Source: Brevibacterium sp. 'Marine'
GTDB lineage: Bacteria; Actinomycetota; Actinomycetes; Actinomycetales; Brevibacteriaceae
Direction of reading: 5' to 3'
DNA: 64,000 nucleotides
Assembly (NCBI RefSeq): GCF_012844365.1
Contig: NZ_CP051626.1
Span: 1,798,001-1,862,000, forward strand
In this document: positions 37,463 to 47,963 of the stretch, in pieces
Layout: each line of letters opens with the position of its first letter
Numbering within the stretch: position 1 is the first letter of the stretch
The notes under the pieces: generated by a model
Database searches by the model: none
Told to the model about the DNA's origin: nothing
What the model saw: only the letters and a program-made list of their open reading frames with translations
Made by a program: the position numbers and the translations under genes

Positions 37463-38548
37463 ATGAACTACCCCAGACACCAGTGGCAGGGCGTCGTCGA
37501 GGAATACCGCAGCCTCCTCGACATCTCCGCCGACACGCCTGCAGTCACCCTCGGCGAAGGCGGGACCCCGCTGATCCGGGCGGAGAAGCTCAGCGCGCGC
37601 ACCGGTGCCCAGGTATGGGTGAAGTACGAAGGTCTCAACCCGACCGCGTCCTTCAAGGACCGGGGCATGACGATGGCGATCACGAAGGCCGTCGCCCATG
37701 GCGCCAAGGCCGTCATCTGCGCGTCGACGGGCAACACCTCGGCCTCGGCAGCTGCCTATGCCACGAAGGCCGGACTCACCTGTGCTGTGCTCGTGCCCAC
37801 CGGCAAGATCGCGCCTGGGAAGATGAGCCAGGCCATCGCGCATGGAGCGACTCTGCTCGAAGTCGACGGAAACTTCGACGACTGTCTGACGCTGTGCCGC
37901 AAGCTCTCCGAATCCTACCCGGTCCACCTCGTCAACTCGGTCAACCCCGATCGCATCGAGGGTCAGAAGACCGCGGCCTTCGAAGTCGTCGATGTCCTCG
38001 GCGACGCCCCCGACATCCATGTTCTGCCCGTCGGCAACGCCGGCAACATCACGGCGTACTGGAAGGGCTACAACGAATACCGCGAACATGGGGTCTCCAC
38101 GCAGCTTCCGCAGATGTGGGGCTTCCAGGCCGCCGGTGCCGCACCGCTGGTCCTGGGGCATCCGGTCGACGAACCGGACACGGTGGCAACCGCCATCCGC
38201 ATCGGCAATCCCGCCAGCTGGACGCAGGCCGAAACGGCGCGTGACGACTCGGGCGGTCTCATCGATTCGGTCACCGACGACGAGATCCTCGCCGCCCACA
38301 AGATCCTGTCCAGCGAAGAGGGCATCTTCGTCGAACCCGGTTCGGCCGCCTCGGTGGCGGGTCTGCTGAAGATGGCCGACGCCGGTCGTGTCCCTGCTGA
38401 TGCGACGATCGCGGTGACCGTGACCGGTCACGGTCTCAAGGACCCCAGCTGGGCCCTGCACACCGCAGACGGATCCGATATCGAGACCCAGCGGGTCTCC
38501 GTCGACGCCGTCAGCGCCGCACGCGCGCTGGGACTCGAGGACAGCTGA
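37463..38548 (+). CDS. thrC: threonine synthase
   Basis: A 361-residue fold-type II PLP enzyme converting O-phosphohomoserine to threonine. The PLP lysine lies in [14 protein letters not shown], and the phosphate loop is [15 protein letters not shown]. The start is ATG 37463, two bases after the hom stop, with AGAAGGACAG upstream; a much longer open frame extends back inside hom and is not coding. The order hom-thrC-thrB is typical of Actinobacteria. Confidence 0.96.
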   Translation: MNYPRHQWQGVVEEYRSLLDISADTPAVTLGEGGTPLIRAEKLSARTGAQVWVKYEGLNPTASFKDRGMTMAITKAVAHGAKAVICASTGNTSASAAAYATKAGLTCAVLVPTGKIAPGKMSQAIAHGATLLEVDGNFDDCLTLCRKLSESYPVHLVNSVNPDRIEGQKTAAFEVVDVLGDAPDIHVLPVGNAGNITAYWKGYNEYREHGVSTQLPQMWGFQAAGAAPLVLGHPVDEPDTVATAIRIGNPASWTQAETARDDSGGLIDSVTDDEILAAHKILSSEEGIFVEPGSAASVAGLLKMADAGRVPADATIAVTVTGHGLKDPSWALHTADGSDIETQRVSVDAVSAARALGLEDS

Positions 38549-38550
38549 GC

Positions 38551-39453
38551 GTGCGCGTGAGACTCGAGGTCCCGGCCACCTCGGCGAATCTGGGGCCCGG
38601 CTACGACTCGTACGGGCTGGCGCTCGACATCGTCGACACCCTCACTCTCACCGTCGAAGACGCAGCGGTCGACGCTGACCGCTGCGTCGAGGTGACGGGG
38701 GAGGGCGCCGAGGTGCTGCCGCGGGACCGTTCGCACCTGATCATGCGGATCATCGGTGAGGTGCTCGAGGCCGAATTCCCCGACGTCGCGGCCGATCTGT
38801 GTCCGCGTCTGTCGCTCGAGTGCGTCAACCGGATCCCTCATTCCCGCGGGATGGGCTCCTCGGCGGCCGCAGTCGTGGCAGGGATCGGCCTCGCGGCGGA
38901 ACTCGGAGCCTGGTCGACCGGAGCGAAGATGAGTCGCGACCGGATCCTCGAGATCGCCACCGCAATCGAAGGCCATCCGGACAATGCCGCGCCCGCGATC
39001 TACGGCGGTCTCACCGTCTCCCTGTCTGCGCCGGTCAAGTCGTGGCAGGTGCCCGTGCGCACGCTCGAGTACGTCACCGTGCTCGTTCCCTCCGCCCGCC
39101 TCGACACCGAGGTCGCCCGTGGACTCATTCCCGCAGGCATCGATCACGCGATCGCGGCGGACAACTCGGCTCGGGCCGGACTGCTCGTCCACGGACTGAG
39201 CAACGACGCGCAGGTGCTCTTCGACGCCACTCGTGACCAGCTCCATCAGGAATTCCGCCGCAGCGCCTATCCGGAGTCGATGGCGCTTGTCGACTCCCTG
39301 CGTGCCGAGGGATTCCCGGCCGTCATCTCCGGAGCCGGGCCGACGGTGCTCGTCCTCGCCGAGGCGGTGCCCGACACCCTCGTGCCGGCAGGCATCGTCG
39401 CTCGGCGCACCGCGATTGACCTCGGCGGTTATCGGGTGAGCCGAGAAAATTGA
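38551..39453 (+). CDS. thrB: homoserine kinase
   Basis: A 300-residue GHMP kinase that makes O-phosphohomoserine for ThrC. The opening VPATSANLGPGYDSYGLALD and the ATP loop IPHSRGMGSSAAAVVAG are classical, and the third GHMP motif is seen as AVISGAGPTVLVLAE. The start is GTG 38551, two bases after the thrC stop. It is the last gene of the lysine/threonine operon. Confidence 0.96.
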   Translation: MRVRLEVPATSANLGPGYDSYGLALDIVDTLTLTVEDAAVDADRCVEVTGEGAEVLPRDRSHLIMRIIGEVLEAEFPDVAADLCPRLSLECVNRIPHSRGMGSSAAAVVAGIGLAAELGAWSTGAKMSRDRILEIATAIEGHPDNAAPAIYGGLTVSLSAPVKSWQVPVRTLEYVTVLVPSARLDTEVARGLIPAGIDHAIAADNSARAGLLVHGLSNDAQVLFDATRDQLHQEFRRSAYPESMALVDSLRAEGFPAVISGAGPTVLVLAEAVPDTLVPAGIVARRTAIDLGGYRVSREN

Positions 39454-39568
39454 GGAAACGATTCGCCAGATCGTCTCCGAACAAGTAGACTGTGGGTGTT
39501 CCGACAGGGCACGGCTTCCCGCTGTTCTTCACAGATCCGTCGCCGATGTCATAGATTCTGGAACATCT

Positions 39569-39596
39569 CCTGCTCATTCTTTAGCAGGTTTTCTTT
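39569..39596 (+). terminator. hairpin plus T-tract in the rho leader
   Basis: CCTGCT (39569-39574) pairs with AGCAGG (39583-39588), and TTTTCTTT follows, the layout of an intrinsic terminator. It lies about 80 bp before the rho start and after a candidate -10 TAGACT near 39486, so it is either the end of the thr operon or an attenuator in the rho leader. Confidence 0.5.
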
Positions 39597-39677
39597 CACA
39601 ACGCACCGTCAATGGTGTTTCCGTCGCCGTGAGCAAACGGCACATGCCGCACGGCCGAAAGAGGGAGAAGGACCTTC

Positions 39678-41726
39678 GTGTCTGAAACCACCACTCAGGA
39701 TTCCACCCCGCGCACCGGCAGCCTCACAGCGCTGCGGCTGCCTCAGCTCCAGGAAATGGCTGCCGGGCTGGGAATCAAGGGTTACCGTCGCCTTCGCAAG
39801 AGCGAACTGATCGACGCCATCAACAGCCACTCGGGCGGATCCGCTGAGCAGAAGTCCGCCGCCACCGAGAAGAAGCCCACCGAGAAGAAGCCCGCCGCAG
39901 AACCGGCCGCCAAGGCCGAGAAGCAGGCCGAGAAGCAGGAGTCGGCGAACCGTCGCTCCTCGCGTCGCTCCGCCGCTTCCGCATCCGAGGATGCTCCGGC
40001 GCTCATCATCGAACCGAACTCCGACGACTCGTCGACGAACGAGTCCGGTGCGCAGCAGACCGGGGGAGCATCCTCCGACGAATCGAACGGCGACCAGGAC
40101 CGTCAGCGCTCGCGCCGGAGCCGTTCGCGTTCCCGGGGCTCCGAGCCCCAGGCCGCGGAATCCCGCGCCGAAGAGCGCGACGGCAGCGGCGAGGACGCCT
40201 CCGACCGCAACGGCGGCCAGGATCGTTCCGGGAACCAGGAGCGTTCCGGGAACCAGGATCGCTCCGACCGTGAATCCCGCGGAGGACGCGACAACGATCG
40301 TCGCAGCAAGAACAACGACCGTTCCGACGACAATCGAGGCGGCAGCGACCGCAACGACCGTAACGGCGGCAACGGCCGGGGCAACAACGACCGGGACGGC
40401 GGAAACGACCGCGGGAACCGCAACGACCGCGGCGGCAACAACGACCGCAACGATCGTCGCAACCGCAACAACGACGATGACGACCGCGGCGGCAACCGTC
40501 GCGGACGGGGTCGGGACCGGAAGCGTCGCGGCCGCGGCAACGACGAGCCGGAGATCCGCAACGACGATGTGCTCATTCCCGTCGGCGGCATCCTCGACGT
40601 CCACGACAACTACGCTTTCCTCCGCACGTCCGGCTACCTGCCGGGGCCGAACGACGTCTATCTCTCGGCCTCCATGGTGCGCAAGAACGGTCTGCGCAAG
40701 GGCGACGCCGTCGCCGGCGCGATCCGTCAGCCGCGTGAGAACGAACAGCGGGGCAACAAGCGTGAGAAGTTCGACGCCCTCGTCCGTCTCGACTCCGTCA
40801 ACGGACTCACCGTCGACGATGCGCGCAGCCGCGTCGAGTTCTCGAAGCTGACTCCGCTCTACCCGCAGGAGCGTCTGCGTCTCGAGACCACCTCGAAGCT
40901 GCACTCGACCCGCCTCATCGATCTCATCACCCCCATCGGCAAGGGACAGCGCGGACTCATCGTCGCGCCTCCGAAGGCGGGCAAGACGACGATCATGCAG
41001 CAGATCGCCAACGCGATCACCGAGAACAATCCCGAAGCACATCTCATGGTCGTCCTCGTCGACGAACGTCCCGAGGAAGTCACGGACATGCAGCGCGCGG
41101 TCAAGGGCGAAGTCATCGCCTCGACCTTCGACCGTCCGGCCGATGACCACACCACGATCGCCGAGCTCGCCATCGAACGGGCCAAGCGTCTCGTCGAGAT
41201 GGGCTCCGACGTGGTCGTGCTTCTCGACAACATCACTCGCCTGGGACGTGCCTACAACATCGCGCAGCCGGCATCCGGTCGGATCCTCTCCGGCGGTGTC
41301 GACGCCAATGCGCTCTACCCGCCGAAGAAGTTCTTCGGTGCCGCACGCAACATCGAAGGCGGCGGCTCGCTGACCATCCTGGCTACGGCTCTCGTCGAGA
41401 CCGGTTCGAAGATGGACGAAGTCATCTTCGAGGAGTTCAAGGGCACCGGCAACATGGAGCTGCGTCTGAGCCGTCAGCTCGCCGACAAGCGCATCTTCCC
41501 GGCCATCGACGTCAACTCGTCGAGCACGCGTCGCGAAGAGATGCTCATGACCACGGAAGAGACGAAGGTCATGTGGCAGCTGCGCCGACTGCTCTCGGGA
41601 CTCGAGCAGCAGCAGGCAGTCGAGCTGCTCATGTCGAAGCTCAAGGAGACCGGCTCGAACGTCGAGTTCCTCATGCAGGTGCAGAAGACGACTCCGCTGC
41701 CGAAGTCGTCGACCGACAACAGCTGA
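39678..41726 (+). CDS. rho: transcription termination factor Rho with large disordered insertion
   Basis: A 682-residue hexameric RNA helicase. Residues 14-50 form the Rho N-terminal helical domain ([20 protein letters not shown]). Residues about 50-295 are a low-complexity segment, first Lys/Glu/Ala- and Ser/Glu-rich and then Asp/Arg/Asn/Gly-rich with repeats such as [13 protein letters not shown]. After it come the OB-fold RNA-binding region ([20 protein letters not shown]), Walker [10 protein letters not shown] and the RecA-like motor. Such insertions are known in actinobacterial Rho and can bind RNA or promote condensates. The start is GTG 39678 after GGAGAAGGA. Confidence 0.96.
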   Translation: MSETTTQDSTPRTGSLTALRLPQLQEMAAGLGIKGYRRLRKSELIDAINSHSGGSAEQKSAATEKKPTEKKPAAEPAAKAEKQAEKQESANRRSSRRSAASASEDAPALIIEPNSDDSSTNESGAQQTGGASSDESNGDQDRQRSRRSRSRSRGSEPQAAESRAEERDGSGEDASDRNGGQDRSGNQERSGNQDRSDRESRGGRDNDRRSKNNDRSDDNRGGSDRNDRNGGNGRGNNDRDGGNDRGNRNDRGGNNDRNDRRNRNNDDDDRGGNRRGRGRDRKRRGRGNDEPEIRNDDVLIPVGGILDVHDNYAFLRTSGYLPGPNDVYLSASMVRKNGLRKGDAVAGAIRQPRENEQRGNKREKFDALVRLDSVNGLTVDDARSRVEFSKLTPLYPQERLRLETTSKLHSTRLIDLITPIGKGQRGLIVAPPKAGKTTIMQQIANAITENNPEAHLMVVLVDERPEEVTDMQRAVKGEVIASTFDRPADDHTTIAELAIERAKRLVEMGSDVVVLLDNITRLGRAYNIAQPASGRILSGGVDANALYPPKKFFGAARNIEGGGSLTILATALVETGSKMDEVIFEEFKGTGNMELRLSRQLADKRIFPAIDVNSSSTRREEMLMTTEETKVMWQLRRLLSGLEQQQAVELLMSKLKETGSNVEFLMQVQKTTPLPKSSTDNS

Positions 41727-41727
41727 G

Positions 41728-42804
41728 ATGGTCGACGACACCCTCACGGCCAGCGTCAGTGCACTGCTCGATGAGCATGCGCGGGTGCAGGAGGAACTCT
41801 CCGACCCCGCGGTCCACGCTGACGCCGGCCGGGCCAAGAAGCTGACCAGGCGGTACGCGGAACTCGACAAGGTCGCCGCGGCCGCCCGGCACTTCGCCCA
41901 ACTCGAGGCCGACCACGCCGCCGCGGTGGAACTGGCCGCGGACGACGCCGATTTCGCCTCCGAGGCCAAGCGGCTGTCGGCGGAGATGGACACGGCCGAG
42001 GGTGAGCTCAAGGATCTCCTGGTTCCCAGCGACCCTGACGACTCCCGAGACGCGATCATCGAGATCAAAGCCGGCGAAGGCGGAGACGAATCCGCACTGT
42101 TCGCCGGCGATCTGCTGCGGATGTATCAGCGGTGGATCGACTCGCGGGGCTGGTCGAGCCAGATTCTCGACGCCACGCATTCGGATCTCGGCGGATACAA
42201 AGACGTCACCATGGCAGTCAAGGCGAAGAACGACGGCGCCTACGGCTGGGTGAAGTTCGAAGGCGGAGTGCACCGGGTCCAAAGGGTCCCGGTCACCGAG
42301 TCGCAGGGGCGCATCCACACCTCCGCAGCCGGCGTGCTCGTCTTCCCCGAAGTCGACGAGCCCGAAGAGGTGCAGCTGGACGAACACGATCTGCGCATCG
42401 ACGTCTACCGGTCGTCCGGCCCCGGCGGCCAGTCCGTGAACACCACCGACTCCGCTGTGCGCATCACCCACCTGCCGACCGGAATCACCGCAAGCTGTCA
42501 GAACGAGAAGTCGCAGCTGCAGAACAAAGAGGCAGCGATGCGCATGCTTCGGGCCCGGATTCTGGCCAAGCAGGCCGAAGAGGCCGCGGCGGAGGCTGCG
42601 GACATCCGTCGGTCTCAGGTGCGCACCGTCGATCGCTCCGAACGCATCCGCACCTATAACTTTCCGGAGAACCGGATCACCGATCATCGCACCGGATACA
42701 AGGCCTACAACCTCGATCAGGTGCTGGCAGGCGAACTCGATCCCGTCATCGGGTCCTGCCGCGACGCCGACAAGGCCGCTCGTCTCGACGCACTGGGGGA
42801 CTGA
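41728..42804 (+). CDS. prfA: peptide chain release factor 1
   Basis: A 358-residue class I release factor for UAA and UAG. The catalytic GGQ lies in [20 protein letters not shown], and the codon-recognition tripeptide region precedes it within domain 2 ([20 protein letters not shown]). It starts one base after the rho stop. Its own glutamine methyltransferase is encoded next. Confidence 0.97.
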   Translation: MVDDTLTASVSALLDEHARVQEELSDPAVHADAGRAKKLTRRYAELDKVAAAARHFAQLEADHAAAVELAADDADFASEAKRLSAEMDTAEGELKDLLVPSDPDDSRDAIIEIKAGEGGDESALFAGDLLRMYQRWIDSRGWSSQILDATHSDLGGYKDVTMAVKAKNDGAYGWVKFEGGVHRVQRVPVTESQGRIHTSAAGVLVFPEVDEPEEVQLDEHDLRIDVYRSSGPGGQSVNTTDSAVRITHLPTGITASCQNEKSQLQNKEAAMRMLRARILAKQAEEAAAEAADIRRSQVRTVDRSERIRTYNFPENRITDHRTGYKAYNLDQVLAGELDPVIGSCRDADKAARLDALGD

Positions 42805-42805
42805 C

Positions 42806-43732
42806 CTGGACACCGACAGGCCGAGGATCGTCTCCGATCTCCTGCGCGGGGCCACTACACTCTTCACCGAGGCGGGAATCGCAAGTCCCGAAGCCGATGC
42901 GCTCGAGCTGCTCGCCCACGCATGGGAGATCGACCGGGCAGCGCTGAACCGCCACCGTCTCTTCGACGACCCGGTGCCGGGATCCGTGAGTGCACGATTC
43001 GCCGAACTCTGTGACCGGCGCCGGCAGCGGACACCGCTGCAGCACCTCACCGGCATCGCCTACTTCCGTCACCTGCAGCTGCAGGTCGGTCCCGGGGTCT
43101 TCGTCCCCCGTCCGGAGACCGAACTCCTCGTCGGCAGCGTCCTCGCCGAACTGTCCGAATTCTCCACGCCTGACTCGACGACCGAGACCGAGGAGGTTCG
43201 ACGTCCGATCGTGATCGATCTCTGCTCCGGGTCAGGCGCGATCTCACTGTCCGTGGCCACCGAATTCGATGGCGTCGACGTCCTCGGCGTCGAACGCGAA
43301 TCCGCCGCCCTCGACTGGTCACTGACGAACCTCGAGCACAGCCGCCTCGGCGAGTCGAGAGTCGAGTTCATCGGCGCAGACGCGACGAGGATCACCCAGG
43401 CGCGGCCCGATCTGCGCGGGCGTGCCGACATCGTGGTGACGAACCCACCCTATGTCCCTGATGCAGCGGTGCCGCGGGATCCCGAGGTGGCCGACCATGA
43501 CCCGGCGGCCGCGCTCTTCGGCGGAGACACAGGTCTGGAGATACCGGGGCGCATCATCAGCGAGGCCGAGCAGCTGCTGCGACCCGGTGGGCTCTTCCTC
43601 ATGGAACACAGCGAGGAACAGGGCGCCGGGGCACGGGAACTGCTGGAGGCCACGGCCAGTCTGAGACACGCCGCCACCTTCCAGGACTACACTGGACGCG
43701 ACCGCTATACCGTGGCACGCCGCCAGGCGTAG
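42806..43732 (+). CDS. prmC: release factor glutamine methyltransferase, probable CTG start
   Basis: A 308-residue SAM-dependent methyltransferase that modifies the GGQ glutamine of release factors. The catalytic NPPY is in VVTNPPYVPDA and the SAM loop is VIDLCSGSGAISLS. The PrmC N-terminal helical domain (VSDLLRGATTLFTEAGIASP) is encoded upstream of the first ATG/GTG/TTG in frame (GTG 42974), so that codon cannot be the start. CTG 42806 has GGGGGA 6 bases upstream and lies one base after the prfA stop, and no other start exists in frame before it. Confidence 0.9.
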   Translation: MDTDRPRIVSDLLRGATTLFTEAGIASPEADALELLAHAWEIDRAALNRHRLFDDPVPGSVSARFAELCDRRRQRTPLQHLTGIAYFRHLQLQVGPGVFVPRPETELLVGSVLAELSEFSTPDSTTETEEVRRPIVIDLCSGSGAISLSVATEFDGVDVLGVERESAALDWSLTNLEHSRLGESRVEFIGADATRITQARPDLRGRADIVVTNPPYVPDAAVPRDPEVADHDPAAALFGGDTGLEIPGRIISEAEQLLRPGGLFLMEHSEEQGAGARELLEATASLRHAATFQDYTGRDRYTVARRQA

Positions 43733-43806
43733 GAGGCGCGGGGACGAATCCGTGTCATGCACGGCCCTGCACCGCGACCACACCGAACATTCGAAACGGA
43801 GAACTC

Positions 43807-44457
43807 GTGTCGAGACGATTCGACGTCAGCCAAGCCGAAATCCGTGAGCTCGTCTTCGACGAGTGCGCGCGAGTCGTCGACACGGGCAACCTGCTCGTCA
43901 TTCCCACCGATACCGTCTACGGGATCGCCGCCGATGCCTTCAGTGCTTCGGCGGTCGCGGCACTGCTCGCTGCCAAGGGCCGCGGCCGGGACATGCCACC
44001 TCCGGTTCTCGTCCCACGCGCAGAGACCATCTTCGGTCTCGTCGATGGGGTCGATGAGACCGTGCTGGCGCTGACGGCGAAGTTCTGGCCCGGACCGCTG
44101 ACGATCATCGCCGATGCCCAGCCCTCTCTCGATTGGGACCTCGGCGACACCCACGGAACCGTGGCCGTGCGCATGCCCGACGACGAATCGGCCCTGGCTC
44201 TGCTCGCCCGCACCGGACCGCTGGCCGTGTCGAGCGCGAATATCTCCGGACAGCCCGCAGCTCGGACCGCCGATGAAGCGCAGGAGATGCTCGGCGACGA
44301 CGTCGACATCTATGTCGACGGTGGAGTGCGGGAATCGGGGATGTCCTCGACCATCATCGACCTCAGCGGTGACGTGCCCCGCATCCTGCGCCGTGGGCCG
44401 ATCACCGCCGAGGAGCTGCGCGAGATCGTCCCCGAGCTCATCGACCTGGACGGCTGA
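43807..44457 (+). CDS. tsaC: L-threonylcarbamoyladenylate synthase (Sua5/TsaC)
   Basis: A 216-residue YrdC-fold enzyme making threonylcarbamoyl-AMP for the t6A37 modification of ANN-decoding tRNAs. PTDTVYGIAADAFS, the KGRGRDMPPPVLV loop and LAVSSANISGQPA are family signatures. The GTG at 43807 has ACGGAGAA upstream. Its place between prmC and wecA is conserved in Actinobacteria. Confidence 0.94.
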   Translation: MSRRFDVSQAEIRELVFDECARVVDTGNLLVIPTDTVYGIAADAFSASAVAALLAAKGRGRDMPPPVLVPRAETIFGLVDGVDETVLALTAKFWPGPLTIIADAQPSLDWDLGDTHGTVAVRMPDDESALALLARTGPLAVSSANISGQPAARTADEAQEMLGDDVDIYVDGGVRESGMSSTIIDLSGDVPRILRRGPITAEELREIVPELIDLDG

Positions 44458-45567
44458 GTGCGCGCCTACCTCTTCATCCTCATCGTCTCCGCCCTCGTGG
44501 CGTACCTGCTGACGCCCATGGTCAAACGGGTGGCCGAACGAGGAAAGATCTTCTCACCGCTGCGTGCCCGCGACGTCCATTCCGTTCCGACGCCGAGGCT
44601 GGGCGGAGTGGCGATGTTCGGCGGGCTGCTGGCCGGTCTCATCTTCGCCTCCCAGATGCCCTTCCTCAATCGGATCTTCGTCGAACCGGGACCGATCGTC
44701 GGCATCGCCGGAGCCGCCGGCCTGCTGTGTCTGCTCGGAGTCATCGATGACATCTGGGACCTGCATTGGATGGCGAAGCTCGCCGGCCAGGCACTCGCCG
44801 CAGGCTTCATGGCGATCAAGGGAGTGGCGCTGCTGTCCATACCCTTCGGAGGGGTCATCATCGGCTCTCCGCGGATGTCGATCATCGTCACAGTCCTCGT
44901 CGTCCTCGTGACCATCAACGCGGTGAACTTCGTCGACGGGCTCGACGGCCTCGCCGCGGGAGTCGTCGCCATCGGCGGCAGCGCCTTCTTCATCTACTCC
45001 TACTGGTTGGCTCGTGACGCCTCACCGGAGTCGTATGCGAACCTCGCCTCGCTCATCATCGCGATCCTCGTCGGCGCCTGTCTCGGCTTCCTGCCGCACA
45101 ACTTCAATCCGGCCCGGATCTTCATGGGCGACTCCGGGTCGATGCTCATCGGCCTGCTGCTGGCCGCTTCGACGATCCGAGTCACCGGTCAGGTCGACCC
45201 GGCACTGATCGGGCAGGAGCGAGCGTTCGCCACCTTCATGCCGATCATCCTGCCGGTCGCGGTGATGTTCCTGCCGCTGCTCGACCTCGGACTCGCTGTG
45301 GTGCGTCGACTGCGAGCCGGACAGTCTCCGTTCTCCGCCGATGCCAAACACCTCCACCACCGGATGCTGCGTCTGGGACATTCCCATGCGCGTGCGGTGC
45401 TCATCCTCTACACTTGGACGGCGCTCATCGCCTTCGGATCTGTGCTGCTCCTCTTCAAGGGCTGGCTGTTCTCCGCCTGTGTCATCGGCGCACTGGTGGC
45501 TGTCACCCTCATCGTCACCTTCTATCCCCTTCGCATGCGTCAGAAAGCCAGAGAGGAAATCCCGTGA
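44458..45567 (+). CDS. wecA: undecaprenyl-phosphate GlcNAc-1-phosphate transferase (WecA/Rfe type)
   Basis: A 369-residue polytopic PNPT-family transferase with about 11 membrane segments. The catalytic loops are seen: DDIWDLHW, NAVNFVDGLDGLAAG and LGFLPHNFNPARIFMGDSGS, and HLHHRMLRLGHSHARAV near the end marks the WecA branch rather than MraY. It would start arabinogalactan linker or other wall-polymer synthesis on decaprenyl or undecaprenyl phosphate. It starts at GTG 44458 directly after tsaC. Confidence 0.92.
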   Translation: MRAYLFILIVSALVAYLLTPMVKRVAERGKIFSPLRARDVHSVPTPRLGGVAMFGGLLAGLIFASQMPFLNRIFVEPGPIVGIAGAAGLLCLLGVIDDIWDLHWMAKLAGQALAAGFMAIKGVALLSIPFGGVIIGSPRMSIIVTVLVVLVTINAVNFVDGLDGLAAGVVAIGGSAFFIYSYWLARDASPESYANLASLIIAILVGACLGFLPHNFNPARIFMGDSGSMLIGLLLAASTIRVTGQVDPALIGQERAFATFMPIILPVAVMFLPLLDLGLAVVRRLRAGQSPFSADAKHLHHRMLRLGHSHARAVLILYTWTALIAFGSVLLLFKGWLFSACVIGALVAVTLIVTFYPLRMRQKAREEIP

Positions 45568-46010
45568 CCGACCCGACACCGCGCCAAGAGACCGAAGTCG
45601 AAGCAGCCTGGACCCGCGTGTGGAGGACGCTGCTCATCCGCGGCATCATCCTCGTCCTCGTCGTCGCGGCCCTCGGAATGGGCATCGGCTGGCTGGTCTC
45701 GGGGATGACGGGACTCGTCGGCGGAGCCGTCGGCGGGGGACTGGCCGCGGTCTTCATCATCATCACCCTCGTCGTCATGTACGTGGGACGGAATATGGGA
45801 CTGACCGCGATCGCCGGGTTCCTCGGCATCGGATTCCTGTTCAAGGCCTTCATCTTCATGATCGTCATCTGGCGCATCAAGGATGCGACCTGGCTCGACG
45901 GCACGGTCGCCTTCTTCACGATCGTCGTCGCGGTGATCGGCTCCTCGCTCGTCGAAGCGATCACCGTGGTCAGGGGACGCGTTCCCTATGTCGATCCGGA
46001 GGCGAAATAG
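45564..46010 (+). CDS. atpI: AtpI-like membrane protein
   Basis: A 148-residue protein with four hydrophobic segments, in the position of AtpI before atpB. AtpI/UncI proteins are thought to help assemble the c-ring or carry ions; they are poorly conserved. The GTG at 45564 overlaps the wecA stop (GTGA), so a longer upstream frame inside wecA is ignored. The 263 bp before atpB contain separate promoters, so the ATP synthase genes can be expressed without it. Confidence 0.8.
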   Translation: MTDPTPRQETEVEAAWTRVWRTLLIRGIILVLVVAALGMGIGWLVSGMTGLVGGAVGGGLAAVFIIITLVVMYVGRNMGLTAIAGFLGIGFLFKAFIFMIVIWRIKDATWLDGTVAFFTIVVAVIGSSLVEAITVVRGRVPYVDPEAK

Positions 46011-46125
46011 GCGCTGGAAGCCTCGTCGCCGCGCAGTTCGGAGACACGTCGAGAGGTGGGGCCAGAGACGAATGACGTGTCGTATAAAATCGTTGACAGA
46101 AATTGCACAGAGAAGCCTGATGAAT

Positions 46126-46155
46126 TTGTCGGTCACTCTCTACAGTTGGTAGAGT
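46126..46155 (+). promoter_or_regulatory. candidate promoter of the ATP synthase operon
   Basis: TTGTCG (46126-46131) and TAGAGT (46150-46155) are 18 bases apart, about 118 bp before atpB. A second -35-like TTGACA lies at 46093-46098 without a good -10. The rest of 46011-46273 shows no gene. Confidence 0.5.
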
Positions 46156-46273
46156 AGACCCGGTGCTTGGGCGGATCTTCGCCCTTTGTCGCTCCTGAAC
46201 CTCAAGCCTCGCCATCAGTGCGAGGCCAAGGCCAGGCCATCAGGGCCCTTGACCATGGGAGAGTAGTAAAAAC

Positions 46274-47086
46274 GTGGGAACACTCAACGCCGCGAACACA
46301 ACAGTCAGTGCTGCAGAAGGCGGCTTCCACGCACCGTCGATGGCTGAGTTCTTTCCAGCCTCGTTCCTTTTTGAGGGCACACCGTTCGAAATGAACCGTG
46401 TGATGCTCATCCGCATCATCGCCACCGTCGCCGTCGTTGTGCTTCTGGCCGTCTGGGCCAAGCGCATGAAGCTCATCCCGTCCCGGTTCCAGTCGAGCAT
46501 GGAGCTCGCCATGGAATTCGTCACGGTCGGCATCGCCGAAGACACGATGGGCAAGGAGAAGGCCAAGAAGTTCATGCCGCTCATCGTGGCGATCTTCTTC
46601 GGCATCCTCTTCTGGAACGTCACGAAGCTCATTCCGTTCCTCAACATGCCGGGCACCGGCGTCATCGGCATGCCGATCGTGCTGACCCTCGTGGTCTATG
46701 TGACCTACCACTGGGCCGGCATCGCAGAGAAGGGCCTCGGCCGCTACCTCAAGGACGCGCTCATCCTGCCCGGCGTTCCGCCGGCGATGCACATCCTGCT
46801 CATCCCGATCGAGTTCATCACGAAGTTCGTCACTCAGCCGTTCACTCTGGCGATCCGACTCTTCGCGAACATGATGGTCGGCCACCTCCTGCTCGTCCTC
46901 TGCTTCTCCGCCACGAGCTTCTTCCTCTTCGACGCTGCCAACGGATTCCAGTTCTTCGGCATCGTCACCTTCGCCGGCGGCATGTTCGTCTTCGTCCTGG
47001 AGATGCTCATCGTCGTGCTGCAGGCATATATCTTCGCTCTACTGTCCTGTGTGTACATCAATGCCGCGATCTCGGACGACCACTGA
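46274..47086 (+). CDS. atpB: F1Fo ATP synthase subunit a
   Basis: A 270-residue membrane subunit forming the proton half-channels. The essential Arg is in FTLAIRLFANMMVGHLLL. The N-terminus (residues 1-40) is outside and about five or six helices follow. The start is GTG 46274, the first codon in a good position after GGGAGAG. It is the first gene of atpBEFHAGDC. Confidence 0.96.
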   Translation: MGTLNAANTTVSAAEGGFHAPSMAEFFPASFLFEGTPFEMNRVMLIRIIATVAVVVLLAVWAKRMKLIPSRFQSSMELAMEFVTVGIAEDTMGKEKAKKFMPLIVAIFFGILFWNVTKLIPFLNMPGTGVIGMPIVLTLVVYVTYHWAGIAEKGLGRYLKDALILPGVPPAMHILLIPIEFITKFVTQPFTLAIRLFANMMVGHLLLVLCFSATSFFLFDAANGFQFFGIVTFAGGMFVFVLEMLIVVLQAYIFALLSCVYINAAISDDH

Positions 47087-47152
47087 GTTCGCACCCCCAG
47101 ATCCGTAACTCACGAGTTGCACGGTCGGGCCAACCACCCGGCTTCATTATGA

Positions 47153-47392
<240 letters not shown>

Positions 47393-47411
47393 TCTCGAAG
47401 AGGACTGAAAG

Positions 47412-47963
47412 ATGACTCCGGTAAACATCGTCGCCTCCGCGGAGAACCCGCTTCTCCCGGCGGCCTACGACATCCTCTGGAGTGCCGTCTGTCTGCTGAT
47501 CGTCTTCCTGGTTGTCTGGAAGTACGTCCTTCCCGCCTTCAACAAGACCCTCGACGAGCGTGCTGAGCGCATCCAGGGTGGAATTGAGAAGGCCGAGAAG
47601 GTGCAGGCCGAAGCCGATCAGGCTCTGGCCGAGTATCAGAAGCAGCTCGCCGACGGTCGTGCCGAAGCTGCACGACTGCGCGCCGAGGCTCAGGAAGAGG
47701 GCGCCCAGATCATCGCCGAGATGAAGGCCCAGGCTCACACCGAGGCTGATCGCATCATCGCTCAGGCACAGACTCAGATCGACGCCGAACGTCAGTCCGC
47801 CATGGTGCAGCTGCGTTCCGAGGTCGGCACTCTCGCGACAGACCTGGCTTCGCGCATCGTCGGTGAGTCCCTCACCGATGACCAGCGTTCGGCCAATGTG
47901 GTCGATCGCTTCATCTCCGATCTCGAGTCCGACTCGTCCGCGCAGCCGGTCAAGGGGGCGTGA
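47412..47963 (+). CDS. atpF: F1Fo ATP synthase subunit b
   Basis: A 183-residue peripheral stalk subunit with one N-terminal membrane helix (about 20-40) and a long charged coiled coil (LDERAERIQGGIEKAEKVQA). Unlike mycobacteria there is no b-delta fusion; delta is a separate gene. The ATG follows AGAGGACTGAAAG. Confidence 0.95.
   Translation: MTPVNIVASAENPLLPAAYDILWSAVCLLIVFLVVWKYVLPAFNKTLDERAERIQGGIEKAEKVQAEADQALAEYQKQLADGRAEAARLRAEAQEEGAQIIAEMKAQAHTEADRIIAQAQTQIDAERQSAMVQLRSEVGTLATDLASRIVGESLTDDQRSANVVDRFISDLESDSSAQPVKGA

Noticed and set aside
40200..40530. Tandem DNA repeats in rho as an independent repeat locus
   Set aside because: The repeats follow codon phase and encode Asp/Arg/Asn/Gly-rich protein, so they are part of the rho gene.
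39609..42068. An 819-codon open frame antisense to rho and prfA
   Set aside because: It mirrors the low-complexity segment of Rho (Val/Ala-rich on the reverse strand) and crosses a real gene boundary.
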